A stretch of 64,000 bases of DNA. Origin: Pictodentalium vernedei (lineage: Eukaryota > Mollusca > Scaphopoda > Dentaliida > Dentaliidae). The stretch is taken from assembly GCA_031216915.1 (NCBI GenBank), contig CM062296.1, forward strand, positions 800,191,022-800,255,021. Reading direction: 5' to 3'. The translations under genes and the position numbers were made by a program. The notes below the pieces were generated by a model. The model saw nothing but the letters and a program-made list of their open reading frames with translations. It did not search any database and was not told where the DNA came from. Below are positions 1-9,520 of the stretch, in pieces. The first letter of the stretch is position 1. Every line of letters starts with the position of its first letter.

Positions 1-3000
1 AATTTTTTTGCTTTTTTCTCAGACGTGACGAGTCGAACGTCGGTTCTCTTCCTGATGTTTTCCATCAATTTGCCGTACACGCAGTTGTTCATGAGTTTGA
101 AGAAATCTTTTTCGAAATCATTCTTGGCTCGAGTTCTGAGATTCGTGTTGAGATCGATGTATTTTTTCATCCAAGGCTCTTCGTCGAATCGAATGATGCA
201 ATGTATGTCGACTAATTTCATCCCGTAATCGACGTACTGTTTCAAATTCTCGCTGTAGATGACGTAGTTATGTTTGTTAAATAAATTGGGAATGAGTTTT
301 TCCTCGTCTCCTTCATTCGGTTCCATTCGTTCGGGAGCCAGCGGATAATCGTTGTGCGAATCGTGTAATTCTTCCGGATAGTTCAAATCGACTTCTAAAA
401 TGCAAGGATAGTCTCTCCATTTTTTCATCTCTTCTGGTTCCTTCACCCATTCAAAATTTCCAATTGGTAAAGGATGACTCATAGCCCAACCGTACAGATT
501 ATTGGCGTCCCAATACTGTATGTATTTAGTCGACGGTTTCGAATCGAAACCTTCTTTCATGTAGGGATTGTTAGCCTCAGAATGTCTGTGAGAGATCATC
601 GAGACGCCACCTCTCGCAGCTCTTTCAAACATGAGCAACATGTCCACGTCGGATAATAATTCCAATTGGACTTCGGTGGTCTTCAACAGAGTGTCCCACG
701 CCAGACCGGGTGCGGTGAAATACCAAGCGGGATCCAGATCGTAATTTCGACAACAGACGTCTCGAAAATTTTCGAACACGTCTGCCAAGAGCAGAACGTC
801 GGTCTTCAGATAGAGATCGTGATAATCTCTTATGGTTTTCATATCGAATGCTTTCCACACGTTTTTGGCGTGTTCGTAATTCTCGTCGGAAATGTCGGAT
901 TCGTATAATTTCGAATAAAAATCATCTTTCGAAGGTAGTGCGGTGTCTTCGAATCTCTTTAGATCGTTCATGTAATCGTAAGGATAGACTCCTTTCCTCA
1001 ACATGACGTCTACTCATTCTCCGAAATGTTCGCTCGTGATTTTAAATTTATCCTTGCTCATGTTATCGACTAATTTTTCCAGAGCGGTCGACATGAATTT
1101 AAAAGTGTCGATGAAACGTATGCATCTACGAATGGATTTCGTTTTTCCTTTCAACGTATTTCCGTCGATTACTCTTTCCCTCTCCATGAGCTTCCTTTTC
1201 GTGAAGGAAATGTATCTTTCTTTGCTGTTCGCGATGCAATTTAATTCTTCGTGCGAGGTGCCGAGGTTTTTCACGAACAGATGACTGTCGTAACCTGAGA
1301 GATTGTGAAACATCACCGTATAGAAAGTGGCGTCTCGATATTTTAAATTACACTTGCTGTGAGCCGGACCGCGATACAGACCTGTGTAATGATCGTGGTC
1401 TCTGACCTTCTTATTTTCCTCCGAATTCTCGTTGAACGATTGTCTGCATATGTGACATTCGGTGGCTCTGTTATTTTCGTCTTGCTGCTCTTGCGTGATG
1501 ATCATTTTTGCCGGAGTTTTGAATTTGTCGTATAACATTTGAATTTTCGATTCTAACTCTTCCACGAACCTTTGAGCCACGTCGTCGTCTTCACGATGTT
1601 TCGTGTAGGTGAAGGGACCCATGTCATGTTGCGAGTCGAAAGTGCATTTCACGTAAATGCAATAGCCCGAAGGTATGTGTTTTTGATATCTTTCGACGTA
1701 ACTTTGAAGAGCGTTGGGTTGACAGGAACTCATTTTCGCGGTGAAACATTCGAAATCGGCGTACACGACGAATGGTACTTTTAACCTTCTGTTGTGATTT
1801 TCAAACTTCACGATGGTGTTGGGTTTGGGCATTTCGACGGCGACACCTTGATTTTCGTTGCAATATTCCTGATGTTTCGCTAATGATTTTTTGGTCTTAA
1901 ACATGTTCATGCAGTTGCAACATAAAGATATCTCATGTCCATGATTATTATTTTGTTTCGACAGTAATCTGCTCAGATGTTTAACCCAACAATAATGACG
2001 ATTGTCACCATTCGAAATCGATAATAAAATAATCATCTTTTCTCTTCCGCGATATGAAGTCCGTCTGAGAGGATAGATCTTTTGATTTTCATCGTCGTGT
2101 CCCAGGACGTTCACTGCTACGGTGGGATTTTGAACCTCGAAACGTTTGATGTGTTTTAACTTTGTTGGAAAAGCCACTCCGGTCCAATCGAGATTTTTAG
2201 AAGTTTCCTCGTAACGAGAAACTCTATCGGCGTGTATTTCGACAGGGTATAAAGCAGAGGTGACTGCCCATTTAAAACACTGATCATCTTTATTTCTCAC
2301 GTTGATCACGGCGTGTTTCTTAGTCAAGAAATACGGTAATTCCAAGTAGGAAGATCCTTTCAACGGTTCGTTTTTAGTCATGTGAATTTCGAGTTTCAAC
2401 ACCTCGCCGAACATCCAATTACTACCTTCATTTTGATAATTCGCGAGAGACATCAACATCTTGTCTTTCATCTTTTCGAAAACGTCCGATAGATCTGAAC
2501 CATGAAATACGGGTTTGACGTTAGATCTGAAATATGCATTTTTCACGATGCTCTCGCCGGACTTCACGTCAATTTTATTCATTATGCAATGGAGTATCAT
2601 CTTAATTTTTAATTCCAAGTTCGTGTATTCGCGAAACAAATCCAATACTTTTTTCTTCACCCGTTCCATGAACAATTTCGGATCGACTTTCTTCGACGAG
2701 GGAAACACGTCGAAAGTTTTAAAAATGTCTTCAATCGCACTCTCCCGTTCTATGGGTTTCGATTGGAATAGTTCCGCAACGAGTCATCTTACATATTCTT
2801 CTCCTTTCTCTTCATCGATTGCTCGTTGAATTTTGCTCGATATATCTCATTTGTCTTGAATCTGAAGTGCATCACTCGTTTTCGTTTTAGTTTTTCTTTT
2901 CTTTTCTTTGGAAACTTGATGTTTTTCAACGGCTTTTCATTTAGTCGTCTTCTTATTTTTCACAACCGACGCATCTTTTGACGTCGATGCTATCGACATT

Positions 3001-3167
3001 TCATTTGCCTTTCTAGCGTTTCGCAAATATTCTTGTATGACTTCAATTTTTTTTGCTTTAGTTCTATGCTTTCTGAAATCTGAAATTTGTAATAGACTAC
3101 AAATCTCGTTTAACTGAGGTACGGTTTTCTCATTTAAATTTACCATTGTTTTATCTGTTTGCTTCAT
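1..3167 (-). pseudogene. polB: Protein-primed family B DNA polymerase with SAP-like N-terminus, four in-frame TGAs, C-terminus off window
   Basis: Replicative polymerase of the Polinton. One minus-strand frame runs from the ATG at 3165-3167 to base 1 with no TAA or TAG, but with TGA at 2937-2939, 2847-2849, 2784-2786 and 1014-1016. The first 76 codons give a basic SAP-like helix-extension-helix block (VPQLNEICSLLQ), a DNA-binding module. The long open piece (2708-1014) has CFKWAVTSALYP (about residue 144), a CCNC...H...C zinc-finger-like motif (263-283), exonuclease motif YADFECF (316-322), an endonuclease-VII-like treble clef CHIC...DHDH...CNL (418-454), FHNLSGYDSH (467-476) and FIDTFKFM (532-539). 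After the 1014 TGA the same frame encodes YLKTDVLLLADVFENFR, polymerase motif A YWDANNLYGWAM and motif B around NNCVYGKLMEN. The catalytic YxDTDS motif would lie off the left edge. The arrangement is typical of Polinton/adintovirus PolB. Broken as read with the standard code. Confidence 0.9.
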
Positions 3168-3351
3168 TTGTAAGAATATTTTTTTTTTTTGAATTTTGTA
3201 TTAAATAATTTGTTAAAAACGTTTTGTTTTTTTACTCTATATATATAATAGAAAAAAAAAAAAAAGATAAATTTTAAAATTCAATTTTTTTTAATACAAA
3301 ATTTAAAATAAACATTATTTGTAAGAATTCATAAAAACCAAATAATCGATC

Positions 3352-3726
3352 ATGACAACAACAACACCTAAAAGATGCGGATTGAAATTGAAATGAGACG
3401 ATGGGTATGAGAATTACAGTTTTAATATCTATACATTACAACTACACGATCCCATCGAATTGAATGAGGTCGAGATGGTGGACTTAGAGCTCTACTACCA
3501 CAAATATCGAATGTGTTTGAAAGTGGATGAAGCCACGCTCGATTTGTTTTACGAGTACCAAAGTGAACTGTTGATTAATATCATCGTTGCCAAAGACAGA
3601 GAATTCGACAGGGGTGATTTATTGTTGTCCTATGGAAGTTACATATATCCAATAATCTCACCCGAACTCATGAAGAAATTGGGTGGTGAGAGCGCATTCG
3701 CCAATGAAAAAAACTCAAAAGAGTAA
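3352..3726 (+). pseudogene. Polinton accessory protein, paralogue A, one in-frame TGA
   Basis: Plus-strand frame from ATG 3352 to TAA 3724-3726, interrupted by TGA at 3394-3396 (codon 15). An internal ATG (3460) leaves 88 residues open. It aligns along its whole length with paralogue B 704 bp downstream, sharing TPKRC, HDPIELN, the block around LYEYQS-like residues, DREFD and SPELMKKLGGES. At the TGA, paralogue B has CGA. I do not recognise the family: the protein is small, charged, and has no signal peptide or membrane segment. It runs opposite to the rest of the element, which suggests an accessory or early gene with its own promoter in the duplicated AT-rich leader. Confidence 0.6.
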
Positions 3727-4055
3727 AGATGAACATTCACACCATTTACGTATGTGGAAAAATGACGAATGTCAACTTGCTAATAATGGACTTGGAAATA
3801 TAAACAATAGAGAGATTGAAATTAAAAAAAAATTTAAACTTTTTATATATATATAAAGAGAAAAAAAAACTTTTAATAAAAAAAATTTTACATTAAAGAA
3901 AATTAAAAATTAAAAAAAACAACTTTTTTATATATATAAAGAGCAAAAAAAAAATAACAAACTTTTTTTTTCAACAAATTATTATTTAAATACAAAATTT
4001 AAAATATACATTATTGCAAGAATTCGTAAAAACAAAAAAAAACAAATAATCGATC

Positions 4056-4466
4056 ATGAAGACAACAACACCTAAAAGATGCGAATTGAAATTGAAACGA
4101 GTCGAAACGTATAAGAAATTCGGTCATAAAATCTATAGATTACAACGACACGATCCCATCGAATTGAATGATGTCGAGACGAATGGCTTAGAGCGCAAAT
4201 ACGAGAAATATAAGATGCCTCTGAAATTGAACGAAGCCGCGCTCGATTTGATTTACGAGTATCAAAGCGATCTGCAGAACATCATCATCACCGAAGATAG
4301 AGAATTCGACAAGGATGATTTGTCGTTGCCCTATGGAAATTACATATTTCCAAACATCTCATTCGAACTCATGAAGAAATTGGGTGGTGAGAGCGAGTTG
4401 ACCGATGTAAGAAAACTCAAAAGAGTAAAGATAAACACATTCACCACGTTTTCGAAAAAGGAGTAG
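4056..4466 (+). CDS. Polinton accessory protein, paralogue B, intact, unknown function
   Basis: Complete 136-residue frame starting at ATG 4056, just after the leader ATCGATC shared with paralogue A. The protein is basic at the N-terminus (KRCELKLKRVETYKK), has a central acidic segment (ITEDREFDKDD) and ends in a Lys-rich tail (KLKRVKINTF). It shows no signal peptide, membrane helix or recognisable catalytic motif. The same-length sister copy with conserved blocks (DPIELN, YEYQSDL, ELMKKLGGES) shows the frame has been under selection as protein. I do not recognise the family and assign no function. Confidence 0.65.
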   Translation: MKTTTPKRCELKLKRVETYKKFGHKIYRLQRHDPIELNDVETNGLERKYEKYKMPLKLNEAALDLIYEYQSDLQNIIITEDREFDKDDLSLPYGNYIFPNISFELMKKLGGESELTDVRKLKRVKINTFTTFSKKE

Positions 4467-4650
4467 ACACGAGCGTCAACATGCTAATAACGGACTTGGA
4501 AATATAAACAATAGAGCGATTGATTTTTAGCGAAGAAAAAATGAAAAAAAAAAAAGCAAATGAGATCTCATTTACTTTTTTTTTTTTTTTTTTTGTTTTC
4601 CTTCTTCTTCACTATCATCATAATATATTATAATAACGTTTCCTTTTCTC

Positions 4651-4983
4651 TCAAATTTCTGCGTCGATTCTTCTTTTTCTTTTTTTTTTTCTTTTTCTCT
4701 GTGATGTGATACGTTCATGGTAACATTTTTGTTTATCCGAATCATAATTATGAACGAATGTTGTGCATCTCTTAGTAACACTCGCTTCAGAAGGTAGTGG
4801 TGACCGTGGAAAGCATCGTCTCATTCCCAACCGTATATCCCGCGCTTTATCTATCTCTTTCCTTAGATATCCATCATTAGCGTCTAACCATTTTTTTATT
4901 TCTTTGCTCTCTGGCTCAAGATGTTCGTCATTATCATCAAATTCATTCAGGTGATAAATTTGTTTCTCCACCTCTTCACCCAT
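4651..4983 (-). CDS. Hypothetical 110-residue Polinton protein
   Basis: Open frame between the core-like gene (ends 5043) and the plus-strand paralogues, in the orientation of the structural genes. It begins at ATG 4983 after an AT-rich gap with TATATA runs. The N-terminal half is acidic (MGEEVEKQIYHLNEFDDNDE), the middle has LDANDGYLRKEIDKARD, and the tail is a Lys/Arg run. The last residues overlap low-complexity A/T tracts, and a second Lys-rich frame (4572-4781) overlaps it, so the true C-terminus could be shifted by a homopolymer indel. No family recognised. Confidence 0.45.
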   Translation of the reverse strand: MGEEVEKQIYHLNEFDDNDEHLEPESKEIKKWLDANDGYLRKEIDKARDIRLGMRRCFPRSPLPSEASVTKRCTTFVHNYDSDKQKCYHERITSQRKRKKKRKRRIDAEI

Positions 4984-5042
4984 TTTAAATATATATTATT
5001 TTATACTTTCTATGATTTTATATATTTTATATAATTTTATAT

Positions 5043-5660
5043 TTATAATAACATATTCAAAATCGGTATCTTCTTAAATGGCGAATTGTCACCGAGCAAT
5101 AAACCCTTGCTGTATCGCTTGACGTTCCGTCCACTCTTCAGAAAGAGACCGTTTCCTCTCAGAGAGTTGCCACCTCTAACAGGTTCTAGATACAATCCTT
5201 TACCGCTGTCATCTACGTGAACGCGACACACGGCTCCTCCTTTCTTCAAAAACAGTCCGTTGCCACCCATTAATTTCTCAACTCCCGAACTAGCGAGTCC
5301 TGTGAGAGCTCCCACGCCGAGAGTCTTTCCGAGAAAGGGTAGCACCTTTGCGGCGAAGGGTAATGCTTTTGCGGCGATTCCTGCCAATAGCGGTAGGAAA
5401 CCGCCTTTCATTCTCAAATTGTATCTCAAATTGTATTGAGCAGGACTCAATCTCATCGCCAACCCTCTTCCATCATGAATCGCTTTCTCCATCCTTTTAA
5501 TTTGACTTCTGGTCCAGGCGATCGAATCCTGTCCGCCTCTCGTCAGATCTTCGTGAGTGAATTTGAATCTCACCGCCTCGCCTCGAGTTGTTAAAGCTCT
5601 CTTAAGTTTCTTCTTCTGTCCTGTGGATATGTTCACGTTTTTAACCACGTATTGTGTCAT
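5043..5660 (-). CDS. Core/membrane-active capsid-associated protein, pX/pVI-like
   Basis: Complete 205-residue frame. The N-terminal third is basic and hydrophilic (TGQKKKLKRALTTRGEAVRF). The middle (about 84-128) is a Gly/Ala/Leu/Pro-rich amphipathic to hydrophobic segment (GGFLPLLAGIAAKALPF). The C-terminal third repeats a short motif four times: NGLFLKKG, KGLYLEP, NGLFLKSG, KGLLLG. Short basic proteins with a membrane-active middle and GL-F-L repeats are common in Polinton and adintovirus structural clusters and are compared with adenovirus pVI/pX. Here it sits next to the capsid-type gene and ATPase, which fits a virion role. The exact role is inferred from composition and position. The frame is intact. 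Confidence 0.6.
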   Translation of the reverse strand: MTQYVVKNVNISTGQKKKLKRALTTRGEAVRFKFTHEDLTRGGQDSIAWTRSQIKRMEKAIHDGRGLAMRLSPAQYNLRYNLRMKGGFLPLLAGIAAKALPFAAKVLPFLGKTLGVGALTGLASSGVEKLMGGNGLFLKKGGAVCRVHVDDSGKGLYLEPVRGGNSLRGNGLFLKSGRNVKRYSKGLLLGDNSPFKKIPILNMLL

Positions 5661-5816
5661 AATTCTGTTTTGTTTGTTTTTTTTAAATATATTTTACTTC
5701 AATTGTTTCTTGTTTAATAATTATATTAAAATAATTTTGTAAAAAAAATTAATATTACCGTTTATTTTATTTTTGTTATCTATATATATATAATATTTTT
5801 TTTTTTTTTTTTGCTT

Positions 5817-6572
5817 TTATATTTCTCTTATGTGAAATCGTATCGTCACTCTCTCTCCGCGAAGATCTAACAGTTCACCATTTTGATCCGTCAACGTGGT
5901 TTTGAGACTATACAACGTGTCTAAAATCACTGGTAGATAAACTAAATTTCGAGGTCACTCCACGATCTTATAACCCGGCGACACGTTTGGAAAGAAGGAA
6001 TAGATCGTCGGCTGAGTGCTACCATTCACGTAGCTTCCAGCAATCACGTCCACGTTCACCAGAATGCTATTAACAGCGAGAATGTCGACCGTATTTTCAG
6101 ATGCCGCGTGGCCTCGATACATCTTTCGATCGAATCCCAACATCTTGCCTATAGAATCGTCCGTGTTGAAATCCACACGAAAATTATCTTCCAAATCCAA
6201 CATCGTCTGTAATGTATGAGGATTGGGAGCGAGTCTGATCTTGTTGCTTCCCTTTCCATTTGTCTTCATTCGCGTCTGAATGTAATGGTTCAAATCGTCT
6301 ATGTCGTAACTTCTTTTGGGAATTCGAATCTCCAACCAATCCACTCTGTCGGAATACTTGAACGAGTTATTCTTTTCGGTGACGTTGTGAAAGGAATAAT
6401 AAGTCTCCAGATTCACCAACGCCATCTCGTAACTTTTCTCTCTGTTCAATTCGATGGAAGCTTCGAATTTCGTAGCGAATCGAGTCGAATCGCCACTCAC
6501 CACGATTTGAATGGATTGTTTCGCAGCCGTATTCTCGGCTATCCGTTCTAACAATTCTCCATGTTGGAACAT
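5817..6572 (-). pseudogene. Capsid-type (candidate minor capsid/penton) protein, broken by one in-frame TGA
   Basis: Minus-strand frame from ATG 6572. It is open for 205 codons to TGA 5955-5957, then continues in the same frame for 45 codons to TAA 5817-5819. The post-TGA segment is protein-like and ends in a strand-rich block (TLTDQNGELLDLRGERVTIR), which I take to be part of the original protein. The N-terminal part has ELLERIAENTA, then beta-rich segments (VVSGDSTRFATKF, WLEIRIPKRSYDIDDLNHYI) and GKMLGFDRKMYRG. Position between the packaging ATPase and the core-like gene, size of about 250 residues and strand-rich composition fit the Polinton minor capsid protein. The assignment is by context and general resemblance, not by a diagnostic motif. 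The single lesion is again TGA. Confidence 0.6.
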
Positions 6573-6623
6573 TATATCTTAATTTTATTTTTTTTTTTTA
6601 TTCAAAACTAATTATTTGAAGAT

Positions 6624-7469
6624 TTATTTATTTTTTTTATTTTTTTTTATTTTTTCACGCTCTATCTTATTATTATCATCACCATCGGGAACATAAAACT
6701 TATCGAATCCGCACCGATATTTTCCGCGATTAAATTCGCTCGTCAAATCGATCACGACGAAATTGTAAAGTCCACCATCCCAAACCCTCTTGCAGAATCT
6801 CCTGAATTCGACAGCGCTCATGTCGTTCGCGACGTGATCGCCATAGATGTGATTGAGATTCTTGAGATCTTGGCGAAAGAGACACAGAAAATTAGCGTTC
6901 TCCCTTATCGTCTGTCTGGGCAATCGAAAATAATTCTGCGACAGGTAGAAACAGTCCACGTTGCTGTGTCGACCCCTAACGTAATACGATTCGCATCGGC
7001 TCTGTCTCTCCAAAAGCAGATCGTCGAAAATCATGAGATTCTTATCTTCCGATTTCAGTTCCCTAGGATCCGGAACGTCGCTAGCGTTCTCGTAAAATCG
7101 ACACTCGACGTTCGAAGATGCATTTCTCTTCGTCAGCTCCGTCGCCGCGCCGTCCAAAATGGTTGAGAGCGGAGCTCTACACTTGTCGAATTCCTCCCTA
7201 CTGTCAAAGATTCTGGCTATGACGTCCTTGGGCAATCTGCGATCCATGCACTCTCGAAGCAATCTGTATTCGAGTTGAAACAAGCTCTTGCCAAACACGA
7301 ACAATCTGTCGTAATCCAACCAGTCGGGTCGGGACAACAGATTCATCAACAGATTGGTCTTTCCACAATTCGATTTTCCCACTATCAAACCTCTTATGCT
7401 CTTGGGAAAGTACTCGTTATTCGACCTCTTGGTCGCGGCGTCGTTCCAAGACATATCTTTAATGTTCAT
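6624..7469 (-). CDS. FtsK/HerA-type DNA-packaging ATPase, intact
   Basis: Pumps viral DNA into the capsid. The 281-residue frame has Walker A GKSNCGKT at 31-38, Walker B LMIFDD at 145-150, and a following YLSQNYFRLPRQTIREN segment (about 175-191) in the place of the sensor/arginine-finger region. The length and the short N-terminus (about 25 residues before the P-loop strand GLIV) are usual for Polinton and adintovirus ATPases. The C-terminal tail is Lys/Asn-rich low complexity read from an A/T tract and may be partly unimportant. It lies 52 bp from the capsid-type gene start, as expected for a morphogenesis cluster. No internal lesion is visible. Confidence 0.88.
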   Translation of the reverse strand: MNIKDMSWNDAATKRSNNEYFPKSIRGLIVGKSNCGKTNLLMNLLSRPDWLDYDRLFVFGKSLFQLEYRLLRECMDRRLPKDVIARIFDSREEFDKCRAPLSTILDGAATELTKRNASSNVECRFYENASDVPDPRELKSEDKNLMIFDDLLLERQSRCESYYVRGRHSNVDCFYLSQNYFRLPRQTIRENANFLCLFRQDLKNLNHIYGDHVANDMSAVEFRRFCKRVWDGGLYNFVVIDLTSEFNRGKYRCGFDKFYVPDGDDNNKIEREKIKKNKKNK

Positions 7470-7604
7470 CTTTTTGTTTTATTTTTTTTTTGTCTGTTAT
7501 TTTAGATTCTTTTCAAACACAAATTTTTTTTATGTTTTTCAAACTCTGTTTTTAATGTTTTTCAAACTCTGTTTTTAATGTTGTTATTATTATTATTATT
7601 TTGT

Positions 7605-7985
7605 TTATATCGCACCGTCGCGAGTTCTCTTCAATCCGGATCCACTCGTCATTTTGGCTAAATCTTGTATGGGCACCACGGCATCCCTAAAATCTTTCCA
7701 ACTTTTCGACGTTCGCACTAACGCAGCTCGCTTCGCCGGTGGACTGATCAACTTGTCGATCAACGCGTCGGCTGCCCTCTTGTCAGCCACAGAAGCTATC
7801 CTACCACTGGCTTCGGAAGCGGCTTTCTTACCAGCATCCAAAGCCGTCTTCTTACCGACCTCAAACGCGGTCGATGCGAGTTTTCTACCCGCATTGCTCG
7901 TGAACGCTCGCATTATAGAATCGACGATGCCAGAACCGCCTTGAACGTAAGTCCTGACGTATCCTCTGTTCTTTATTACCAACAT
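7605..7985 (-). CDS. Small Ala/Lys-rich virion core-like protein
   Basis: Complete 126-residue frame. After a short N-terminus (MLVIKNRGYVRTYVQGGSG) comes a long Ala/Lys/Ser-rich helix-forming stretch (about 35-75, with AGKKAASEASGRIASVADKR), then a basic segment SPPAKRAALVRTSKSWKDFR. There is no membrane segment. Composition suggests a DNA-binding core protein or an amphipathic virion protein, and its place between the ATPase and the DUF8207-like gene fits a structural role. I do not recognise a named family, and the function is inferred from composition and context only. Confidence 0.55.
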   Translation of the reverse strand: MLVIKNRGYVRTYVQGGSGIVDSIMRAFTSNAGRKLASTAFEVGKKTALDAGKKAASEASGRIASVADKRAADALIDKLISPPAKRAALVRTSKSWKDFRDAVVPIQDLAKMTSGSGLKRTRDGAI

Positions 7986-8140
7986 ATTTTATTTTTTATG
8001 ATATATTTTGTGGTTTTTTTTCACTGGTAAATCGTTTTGTCGTTTTTAAATACTTTTATTATTCTAGTGTAAGAATTTACTGTTTTATTTTTTTTGTTTG
8101 TTTGTTTGTTTCTCTCTCTCTACTTATTATTATATTCACA

Positions 8141-9056
8141 TCAATCCTTCAATTCGTTCATCAGCCTTTTATACTGGTTTTTATTCAAAACCTTCTGTCT
8201 CAACAATTCGTCAGATATGGCAACTATCTGATTATCTAATCCCGTGTTACCAGCCCGTCTGCTCCCCATCAACAAACTCAATCTCTGAGACAGAGCGTCG
8301 GGATCGCTCGGAAGAAAAAGTAGTGGTTTTCACCCCTTTACCGGTCATCGATTCAACGAACTTCTTGTTCGCATTCCATATAGGCTTCACTATTTTCGTC
8401 CACTTGTAACCTCTGTTGGCTTTGGGTCTCGTCTCTCTAGCATCGTTATTTCTATTCATGGCGTGAGTTTGAACTAGAATGTCTCCGTAATTGTGGAAAT
8501 CCTGTTCCGTATAATCTCTGGGCTTATCGAAAAGGAGCAATCTCTGCAGACCATCGGTTACTTTATACTTATTCGAACCCACGATCAATTCATCATCGTC
8601 CATTTCCACTTCAGTGTCGCCCACGAATTTCCTACCACTCGAATCCTCGCGAATTCCATACAACAGATCCCTCTTACCGCCACCATCATCATCGGACGAT
8701 GCGATGCTATCAGTGGTGATAGTCGAAGCCGTATCATTGCTCTCATTCACATCGGTTTCGATTCTTGTGGGAACGTAATCCGGTGTAGATTGAACGGAAT
8801 ACCGATTTCCAAAACTAGAAGGCAACGAACCCATTCTCAAAGAACTCTCCTTTATGGGTCTCAATTCTTCAACTATCTCCTTCCTGCTTCGCTCTTGACC
8901 CTCCGTCACGGGTTTAAATATTTGTGTGGCTTCGCGTGTGAGTTCCATCTCACCGAGACGTCTGCTCCTATCAGCAGCCTGAATCGCCTTCTTAGAACGT
9001 AAATATTCGTCTAAAATTCGATCTCGGCGTCTAGGATCCATCCTCCAAAACGTCAT
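8141..9056 (-). pseudogene. DUF8207-like Polinton protein, frameshifted near the C-terminus
   Basis: Starts at ATG 9056; the frame is open to TAA at 8247. The first 120 residues are charged and Ser/Thr/Asp-rich. Then comes the conserved block YGIRED...KFVGDTEVEMDDDELIVGS (about 133-161) and YKWTKIVKPIW (217-227). These resemble an uncharacterised family found in many animal Polintons, which I believe is catalogued as DUF8207. At the A-run 8315-8319 (T-run on the coding strand) the good frame changes. The last residues of the 269-residue reading are out of frame, and the neighbouring frame carries a coherent conserved-looking C-terminal block down to TGA 8141-8143. A one-base length change in that run explains it. 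Function unknown. Confidence 0.7.
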
Positions 9057-9060
9057 CTTT

Positions 9061-9520
9061 CGTTTTAATTGTTTTTATTTATTTTTCAAAATTAAATGTT
9101 TAATTATATTTTTTATATTTTATGTTTTAAGTATTAAAATCTCTTTCCATCTTAATATAATATCTGAAAAAATATTCACATCTCAAACTCGCTGTGTTAA
9201 TTGAAGTTAAAAAAAAATACGTTTTAAACAGTACATGACAAACCGATTTCTGATGTAACGCATTTTGATAGCGGTGTTTACATTTTGTCAAAAGATTTCA
9301 TTCATTGTGTCAAATTAAGAGAAAATCCTTTTTTGATGACTGTTAGACAGTTTTAACACCCAATGGAAAACTGATTTTAACAAATCTTTCTCTCCGATTG
9401 CTATCGTGAATATATTAAAAATTTTACCACTCGAAACCTAACTGAGCGGAAAATGCGTTTTAAACATTCTGATAAGTGTTTCTTGACTTTTATTCAAGGA
9501 ACGCTTAACAGTCAACCTCA
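9061..9520. other. AT-rich flank between last Polinton gene and tandem repeats
   Basis: No ORF of substance and no recognisable repeat. It contains A/T-rich sequence just upstream of the DUF8207-like start and is probably Polinton promoter and subterminal DNA. Confidence 0.4.

Larger units (their letters stand above)
3290..4525. repeat. Tandem gene duplication, offset 704 bp
   Basis: Two units share their upstream AT-rich leader (ATCGATCATG at 3346 and 4050), the coding frame, and a downstream block (GGACTTGGAAATATAAACAA at 3789 and 4493). The constant 704 bp offset shows that promoter, gene and 3' flank were duplicated together. Each unit is followed by long A and T runs and a TATATATA-type stretch (3843-3856, 3929-3940) that may serve as a promoter or terminator for the neighbours. 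Confidence 0.85.
1..9060 (-). mobile_element. Polinton/Maverick (adintovirus-like) element 1, partial
   Basis: A block of co-oriented minus-strand genes matches a Polinton: protein-primed family B DNA polymerase, FtsK/HerA packaging ATPase, a capsid-type protein, small core-like proteins and a DUF8207-like protein. Genes are separated by short AT-rich gaps with TATATATA runs. The element continues past the left edge, because the polymerase frame is still open at base 1. The major capsid protein, adenovirus-type protease and retroviral-type integrase are not in the window and are expected beyond that edge. The right boundary is uncertain: gene content ends at about 9056, but the tandem repeats at 9521-10480 may belong to the terminal region. 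Several genes are broken, so this copy is a recently decayed provirus-like insertion and not a functional one. Confidence 0.88.

Noticed and set aside
1014-2829. Plus-strand ORFs over the polymerase (for example 1003-1284, 1572-1784, 2515-2829)
   Set aside because: Antisense shadows of a strongly coding frame.
1-3167. Reassigned genetic code (TGA as sense) for the Polinton
   Set aside because: The packaging ATPase and other frames are intact without TGA, the DUF8207-like gene has an indel, and paralogue B shows CGA where A has TGA. CpG decay is simpler. Kept only as an alternative in the findings.
4572-4781. 69-codon Lys-rich minus-strand ORF
   Set aside because: Mostly translated A/T homopolymers overlapping the 110-residue frame; no protein character of its own.
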